NCBI GenBank assembly: GCA_900548075.1
Contig: URJD01000032.1
Location: 1 to 13,517 of the forward strand
DNA length: 13,517 bases
Source: an uncultured Collinsella sp.
GTDB taxonomy: Bacteria > Actinomycetota > Coriobacteriia > Coriobacteriales > Coriobacteriaceae
Direction: 5' to 3'
Part shown: positions 10,501 to 13,517 of the stretch, piece after piece
How the letters are laid out: each line of letters starts with the position of its first letter
Numbering within the stretch: the first letter of the stretch is position 1
The notes under the pieces: generated by a model
Database searches by the model: none
What the model saw: the letters and a program-made list of their open reading frames with translations, nothing else
Told to the model about the DNA's origin: nothing
Position numbers and translations under genes: made by a program

Positions 10501-10827
10501 CCCACGCCTGGCAAGATCCTGTACACCTCGACGCACGATACGTCGACGCTCGCCGGTTGGTGCACGCGTTCCTTTGCGGGCTGCGACGAACCGAGCGGTG
10601 TTGAGGTGGCGGCCAAGCTGATGAGCGACGCGCTGATAAGCGACGCTCCCCTGGTGATGATGCCGCTGCAGGATGTCCTGGGGCTTGGCGACGACGCGCG
10701 CATGAACGTACCGGGCGTGGCCACGGGCAACTGGACCTGGCAGGCTGACGAGGCCGACGTTGCGGCCGCTGAGGGCAAAACCGCACAGCTCCTGCGCAAC
10801 ACGCATAGATTCTGGGGCGAAGCGTGA
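7531..10827 (+). CDS. Fused GH13 amylase/neopullulanase and GH77 4-alpha-glucanotransferase
   Basis: A 1098-residue cytoplasmic protein (no signal peptide seen) with two complete glycosidase modules. Residues 1-125 look like a beta-sandwich glucan-binding domain. The GH13 barrel starts at GMVYQIFPDRY, with region I DGVFNH (263-268), region II GWRLDVAD (nucleophile Asp351), region III LLGEVWE (acid/base Glu380), region IV SHD (Asp455), and PSIYYGDE. A C-terminal beta domain ends near 640. The GH77 module runs from about 650: ITSVPTDDGKPG, RYWQVLPVNPT, SPYAGPSAFAGN, IPMYVSDDSADAW, GQVWGNP, RLDHF (nucleophile Asp908), IAEDLGYLTP (acid/base Glu954), STHDTSTLAGW (Asp1003). Likely activities are hydrolysis or debranching of dextrins plus MalQ-type disproportionation. 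Whether the GH13 part cuts alpha-1,6 or alpha-1,4 bonds is undecided. No strong Shine-Dalgarno precedes the ATG. It is separated from glgA by a terminator and its own regulatory region. Confidence 0.93.
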   Translation: MRLIHNSRLPQFRTPFGAVTTGTTLSLSVILEDADPNQATLTLRTWVDEIGESRYPMTHEGDGIFTVELKCTEPCLIWYSFICNIEGQPEVRLGAPQGRTGGEGVTYDYAEVPSFQITVYKHRENRPAWYEQGMVYQIFPDRYARDENWRERTLAQVEKPRNGIQRRMVEDWNEPPVYERAEDGSIKTWDFYGGSLKGIQEDLPRIAELGFTAIYLNPIFEAASNHRYDTADYTKIDPILGTEQDFTELCQAAEKLGISIILDGVFNHTGDDSIYFNRYGNYPGVGAWQSEDSPWRDAFYFHEDGSYDCWWGVGNMPAINESSELVRERLLGKDGVIRKWLRAGAHGWRLDVADELSDDFLTEIKKAVLAEKPDALLLGEVWEDASNKISYGHLRRYLQGSELDSAMDYPFRDMVIGFLMGYKNAYQAAEDIETLRENYPREALSCALNLLSSHDRPRIISVLGGGPDESQLPECERSKWRLDENSMGLAKSRFWLATLMQMTFPGVPSIYYGDEYGLEGLTDPGNRRTLPLKEDLHDFDTLAILKNASAVRRALPFMVDGDIKAFALNDEVLAYTRTGKDGEAATVIINRSLRNSHRVTIPALDECASDVISGHECEIHNGTVTLDLYPLGSSIIYHHAEQRLQEPLDHGAGVVCHITSVPTDDGKPGTIGAPTRRFIDHLAAMGMRYWQVLPVNPTDFFRSPYAGPSAFAGNIDLLPESHEELAADFVTWKTHGGEDADPLYTAFKHRNADWLEKYCVYMAVKKYFEGESRHDWPADVARYNEHLIDDKRFHDEAELQAYMQYRFDLAWCELMNYAHKKGIEVIGDIPMYVSDDSADAWSEPENFWLSDTGKAIEISGAPPDNFAPEGQVWGNPTFRWDHMKQNGYSWWMDRLRRAFSLYDRVRLDHFLGFHSYFSIPAGKACAEGRWLAGPGKDLFQTAYDELGPLNFIAEDLGYLTPGVRAMASTCGFPGMDVLEFSDYDVRCGVHPTPGKILYTSTHDTSTLAGWCTRSFAGCDEPSGVEVAAKLMSDALISDAPLVMMPLQDVLGLGDDARMNVPGVATGNWTWQADEADVAAAEGKTAQLLRNTHRFWGEA

Positions 10828-10871
10828 TAAAACGCCCGATATAGGGTACAGTTACAGACGTTTGAATTTTT

Positions 10872-10896
10872 GCGGGCAGAGTAATCTGCCCGCTTT
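10872..10896 (+). terminator. Intrinsic terminator after the GH13-GH77 gene
   Basis: A 9-bp stem (10872-10880 with 10885-10893) with a GTAA tetraloop is followed by TTT. It lies between the fusion gene and fmdB, 45 bases after the stop. The short T-run may make it partial, leaving some read-through into fmdB; no clear fmdB promoter was found. Confidence 0.65.
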
Positions 10897-10915
10897 GTGC
10901 TGAAAAGGAAGTATT

Positions 10916-11152
10916 ATGGCGCGCTACGATTATAAATGCTCGAGCTGCGGCAACGTGTTCGAGGTTGAGCATCCCATGTCCGAGACCCCCGAGGTCGTGT
11001 GCCCGAGCTGCGGCGCTCCGGCGGCCAAGACGTTCTCGGCCAGCGGCATCAAGTTTGAGGGCAGCGGCTTCTACAACACCGACCAGCGAAGCGGCGGCTC
11101 CAGCACCAGCGCCACCAGCGGCTGCTGCGCCAACTGCCCGCACAGCCACTAG
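10916..11152 (+). CDS. FmdB-family zinc-ribbon protein
   Basis: A 78-residue protein that opens with MARYDYKCSSCGNVFEVEH, the FmdB-type zinc ribbon. Two CxxC knuckles (Cys8/Cys11 and Cys29/Cys32) should hold one zinc. The middle (ASGIKFEGSGFYNTDQR) is also typical of the family. The Ser/Gly-rich end carries a further cluster, GCCANCPHSH, with three Cys and two His that could bind a second metal, as in several relatives. FmdB was named as a putative regulator of formamidase genes, but most members have no demonstrated role. A strong Shine-Dalgarno (AAGGAAG, 10905-10911) lies four bases before the ATG. It sits between a terminator on each side, so it is probably a single-gene unit unrelated to glycogen metabolism. 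Confidence 0.88.
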   Translation: MARYDYKCSSCGNVFEVEHPMSETPEVVCPSCGAPAAKTFSASGIKFEGSGFYNTDQRSGGSSTSATSGCCANCPHSH

Positions 11153-11157
11153 AAACC

Positions 11158-11198
11158 AATCAGCCCCGCGACCGACACCAATCGCGGGGCTGATTCTT
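11158..11198. terminator. Bidirectional terminator between fmdB and rsmB
   Basis: A perfect 14-bp stem (11158-11171 with 11182-11195) with a 10-base loop is followed by CTTT on the + strand. It starts 5 bases after the fmdB stop. As the gene on the other side converges on it, the stem may also serve rsmB transcripts. Confidence 0.85.
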
Positions 11199-11220
11199 TA
11201 ACTACCCAGGCATCTCTATG

Positions 11221-11287
11221 AGTTGCGGTGAAATAAGGACTGTTTGGCGGGTAGATGCCGCTATTCAATCCCCATTTCACCGCAACT
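11221..11287. repeat. Long-loop inverted repeat downstream of rsmB
   Basis: AGTTGCGGTGAAAT (11221-11234) and its exact complement (11274-11287) flank a 39-base spacer, just before the rsmB stop at 11294. A second pair, GGCATCT/AGATGCC (11209-11215, 11253-11259), overlaps it and could form an alternative fold. It is not needed as a terminator because one lies next to it. Candidates are a dispersed intergenic repeat, a small mobile remnant, or an RNA 3'-end structure. Confidence 0.55.
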
Positions 11288-11293
11288 TAATTG

Positions 11294-12694
11294 TTACTGG
11301 CGGACCAGGCGTGCGCAGAAGTGGCCGTCGTAAGAGTCGGCGTTTACCGGTACGCTTTGGAAGAGGCCACGGTCGTTTTGTCGTACGGAAACGAGCTTCT
11401 TGGCCTGATCGAACTCGGGGAGTTGCAGGATCTGCGCCTCGGAGAGCGGCTCCAGGCTAAAACCGGTGCCCTCGGGAGAGTTCAGGAAAGCGTCCACCAC
11501 CTGCGTGTTCTCCTCGTCGAAAACCGAGCACGTCGCATAGATGAGCTCGCCGCCGGCAGCCACGCGCGCAGCGGCTTCCTTGAGCATCGTCAGCTGCAGC
11601 TTGGGCAGCTCAGCCGTCACATCCTTTTCGGTCAGGCGCCACGGGATCTCGGGATGACGGCGCATGGTACCGGTGCCCGAGCACGGCGCATCGATAAAGA
11701 CCGTGTCGAACTTAACCGGCTCGCCAAGCATGGCATCAAACGATGTGAGCACCTCATCAAGCTCGCAAGCATCACCCGAAACCGTACGAACGCCCTGAAT
11801 ACCGGCCTTATGCAGGCGAGCGAGATTCAGATCGCACTTGCGATCATGCAGATCGAGCGCCGTATGCTGACGCTCATAGCCCGAACGCTTGGCCTGGCAC
11901 ATCATCACATAGGTCTTGGTGCCACGACCAGCTCCAATCTCAAGGCAGCTACCAGGTCGCGTGGCAGCTGTGGCGATAAGTTGCGCGTTAAGATCAGATG
12001 CCACCGCGGCAGCACGCTCAAACACACCCGAAGCAACGGTAACCTGGGCATCAACCGGGGCATGGCAGCCCGGGAAGACAGGCGCGACGAGCTGCGAGAT
12101 ATACGGATCGGGCTTGGTCGCAAAGGCGTTCTCATGCAGGGCCAGCGGCGCGGGGGCCAGATTGCCGGCAAAGTTAAGCGCACCCTCTGGCGTGTCAAAC
12201 GACGTCATAATGCGAGCGCACAGCCAACGCGGCAGGCCCATCAGGCGAGACAGGCGAACCAAACGCCGCTCAGACTCATCCACATCGGACGCAGTAGCAA
12301 AGTCCTCAACATTGTCCGCAACCTTATGCAGTACAGCATTGGCCAAGCCGGCGGCGGACTTAGCACCGCAACGAACCAGTTCAACACCCTGACTTACGGC
12401 AACGCGGCCAGGCGTATGCAGATAGAGCATCTCGAAGGCCGAGATACGGAGCGCCATGCGAACACGCGGCGCAACCTTTTTAGGCTTATCAAGAAACTGA
12501 TCGAGCAGCTCGTCCAAAATACCCTGGGTGGCTGCAACTCCAAGTGCCAAACGAGCGGCAAAAGCAGAATCGCGCTGGTCAATGGCCTTGGCCGAAGCAC
12601 GGGAAGACAGCACGTCGCGCGCGTACATGCCGCGGCGATCGGCCTCCATCAACACATCGAGCGCAAGCTTGCGCGCGGGAGACAACTTGCTCAT
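11294..12694 (-). CDS. rsmB: 16S rRNA (cytosine-C5) methyltransferase RsmB/Sun
   Basis: SAM-dependent enzyme that methylates a cytosine in 16S rRNA (C967 in E. coli). The 466 residues fit the family (about 430-450). The N-terminal 140 residues are the NusB-like RNA-binding domain (SPARKLALDVLMEADRRGMYARDVL, RISAFEMLYLHTPGRVAVSQGVELVR). The methyltransferase domain has the SAM motif LEIGAGRGTKT (residues 251-261), which replaces the commoner CAAPGGKT form. Motif IV is DAPCSGTGTMRRHPEIPW with Cys338, and motif VI is YATCSVFDEEN with the nucleophile Cys389. The C-terminus (RGLFQSVPVNADSYDGHFCARLVRQ) resembles the usual DGFFxAxL ending. Its ATG overlaps the stop of fmt (ATGA), implying translational coupling. 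The long open frame on the opposite strand is a composition shadow. Confidence 0.94.
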   Translation of the reverse strand: MSKLSPARKLALDVLMEADRRGMYARDVLSSRASAKAIDQRDSAFAARLALGVAATQGILDELLDQFLDKPKKVAPRVRMALRISAFEMLYLHTPGRVAVSQGVELVRCGAKSAAGLANAVLHKVADNVEDFATASDVDESERRLVRLSRLMGLPRWLCARIMTSFDTPEGALNFAGNLAPAPLALHENAFATKPDPYISQLVAPVFPGCHAPVDAQVTVASGVFERAAAVASDLNAQLIATAATRPGSCLEIGAGRGTKTYVMMCQAKRSGYERQHTALDLHDRKCDLNLARLHKAGIQGVRTVSGDACELDEVLTSFDAMLGEPVKFDTVFIDAPCSGTGTMRRHPEIPWRLTEKDVTAELPKLQLTMLKEAAARVAAGGELIYATCSVFDEENTQVVDAFLNSPEGTGFSLEPLSEAQILQLPEFDQAKKLVSVRQNDRGLFQSVPVNADSYDGHFCARLVRQ

Positions 12695-13517
12695 GACAAA
12701 ACACCCCAGATAAGATCGGCGCCCTGCAGGCCGGCAGCCCAGGCAGAAGCAGCCATAGCACGCTTGCCATCGGGCTTAACCTCGAGCAACTCAACCGAGC
12801 CATCGGAAAGACCCAGGTAAACACGCTTGGCCTTAACGAGAACCTGACCCTCGCCAAGCGACACATCAGCCGGCGCAGCATCGAGCACGCGAACCGACTT
12901 GCCGGCAATCACGCAACGGGCGGGTGCGGTATCGGACGAAGCGAGCACATGACGCACGCAATCGAGCGCCGCCATCTGAGGATCCAGACGCATCTCCTGC
13001 TTAGAAATCTTGGCAGCATGGGTAACGAGCGCCTCATCCTGCTCAGTCCAAACAGCCGAACCATCGGCAAGCGAGGGAAGCGTATCAGCCAGCAGTTTGC
13101 CGCCAAGTTCACCAAGCTCCATGGTCAGCGCCTCGGCATGCTTACCAGCAACCGAGGTGGAAGCCTGGGCGCAATAAGCGCCGGTATCCACGCCATGCCC
13201 AATACGCATAATGGAAACGCCAGCAACCTCATCACCAGCGAGAATCGCACGCTGAATAGGAGCAGCCCCACGCCAACGAGGCAGCAAGGACGCATGAACA
13301 TTCACAATACCGAGCGGCGCCATATGCAACACGTCATCAGGCAAAATGCAGCCATACGCAGCCACGCAGAAAATATCAGCCCGGGCAGCCTGGAGCGCCT
13401 CAACAACCTCAGGCGTCATACGATTAGCCTCAACAACCGACAGCCCCAGTTCAAGCGCCTTAGCCTTAACAGGAGAAGGCTCAAGCTTCTTACCACGCCC
13501 ACGAACAGCATCAGGAC
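12691..13517 (-). CDS. fmt: Methionyl-tRNA formyltransferase, 5'-partial
   Basis: Transfers a formyl group from 10-formyl-tetrahydrofolate to initiator Met-tRNA. The frame is open to the window edge and the most upstream residues (PDAVRGRGKKLEPSPVKAKALELG) match the family region around residue 35, so the N-terminus lies outside. The hydrolase core contains IVNVHASLLPRWRGAAPIQRAIL, with the catalytic Asn and His, and GHGVDTGAY with the catalytic Asp. The linker ITHAAKI-like segment (LVTHAAKISKQEMRLD) and the C-terminal OB-like tRNA-binding domain (GQVLVKAKRVYLGLSDGSVELLEVKPDGKRAM) follow. The internal ATG at 13419 is not the start. The stop codon TGA overlaps the rsmB start by ATGA. The fmt-rsmB order is common in bacteria, often downstream of priA or def. 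Confidence 0.95.
   Translation of the reverse strand, partial: PDAVRGRGKKLEPSPVKAKALELGLSVVEANRMTPEVVEALQAARADIFCVAAYGCILPDDVLHMAPLGIVNVHASLLPRWRGAAPIQRAILAGDEVAGVSIMRIGHGVDTGAYCAQASTSVAGKHAEALTMELGELGGKLLADTLPSLADGSAVWTEQDEALVTHAAKISKQEMRLDPQMAALDCVRHVLASSDTAPARCVIAGKSVRVLDAAPADVSLGEGQVLVKAKRVYLGLSDGSVELLEVKPDGKRAMAASAWAAGLQGADLIWGVLS

Noticed and set aside
11291..12820. 509-codon open frame on the + strand opposite rsmB
   Set aside because: It has no recognisable domain, and rsmB on the - strand carries complete catalytic motifs and couples to fmt.

Overview
The window is GC-rich chromosomal DNA. It carries a glycogen and alpha-glucan metabolism cluster on the + strand, followed by a small zinc-ribbon gene and the 3' ends of two convergent housekeeping genes on the - strand. 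Strong C/G third-position codon bias, the paired GlgC/GlgD arrangement, the fmt-rsmB pair and Ala/Lys-rich protein tails suggest an actinobacterium of the Coriobacteriia, with Collinsella or a close relative as my best guess. That assignment is inference; there is no rRNA or other taxonomic marker here.

Layout, + strand: glgP (glycogen phosphorylase, 5' end outside the window), glgC (ADP-glucose pyrophosphorylase), glgD (its non-catalytic paralogue) and glgA (glycogen synthase with a very long disordered tail). An intrinsic terminator follows glgA. Then comes a 370-base AT-richer intergenic region holding an inverted-repeat element, a pair of operator-like repeats and a possible promoter. A 1098-codon gene fusing a GH13 amylase/neopullulanase-type module to a GH77 4-alpha-glucanotransferase (MalQ-like) follows, and then an FmdB-type zinc-ribbon gene. 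- strand: rsmB (16S rRNA m5C methyltransferase) and, overlapping its start by ATGA, fmt (methionyl-tRNA formyltransferase, 5' end outside the window).

How the genes fit together: GlgC/GlgD make ADP-glucose, GlgA polymerises it, and GlgP releases glucose-1-phosphate from chain ends. The GH13-GH77 protein could hydrolyse or debranch the remaining dextrins and rearrange malto-oligosaccharides. A branching enzyme (glgB) is not in the window. Most of a storage-polymer cycle is therefore encoded together, with hairpins between genes that could tune their relative expression.

The most notable observations are three. GlgA has a histone-H1-like Ala/Lys/Thr/Pro/Glu tail of about 276 residues. The base composition and codon usage inside glgP change abruptly near position 600 (about 52% to about 64% GC; AAA and TTA codons disappear), which suggests either a recombination junction or a chimeric assembly. 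The single-chain GH13-GH77 fusion lies behind its own regulatory region. Two further inverted-repeat elements (7192-7323 and 11221-11287) may be dispersed genomic repeats.
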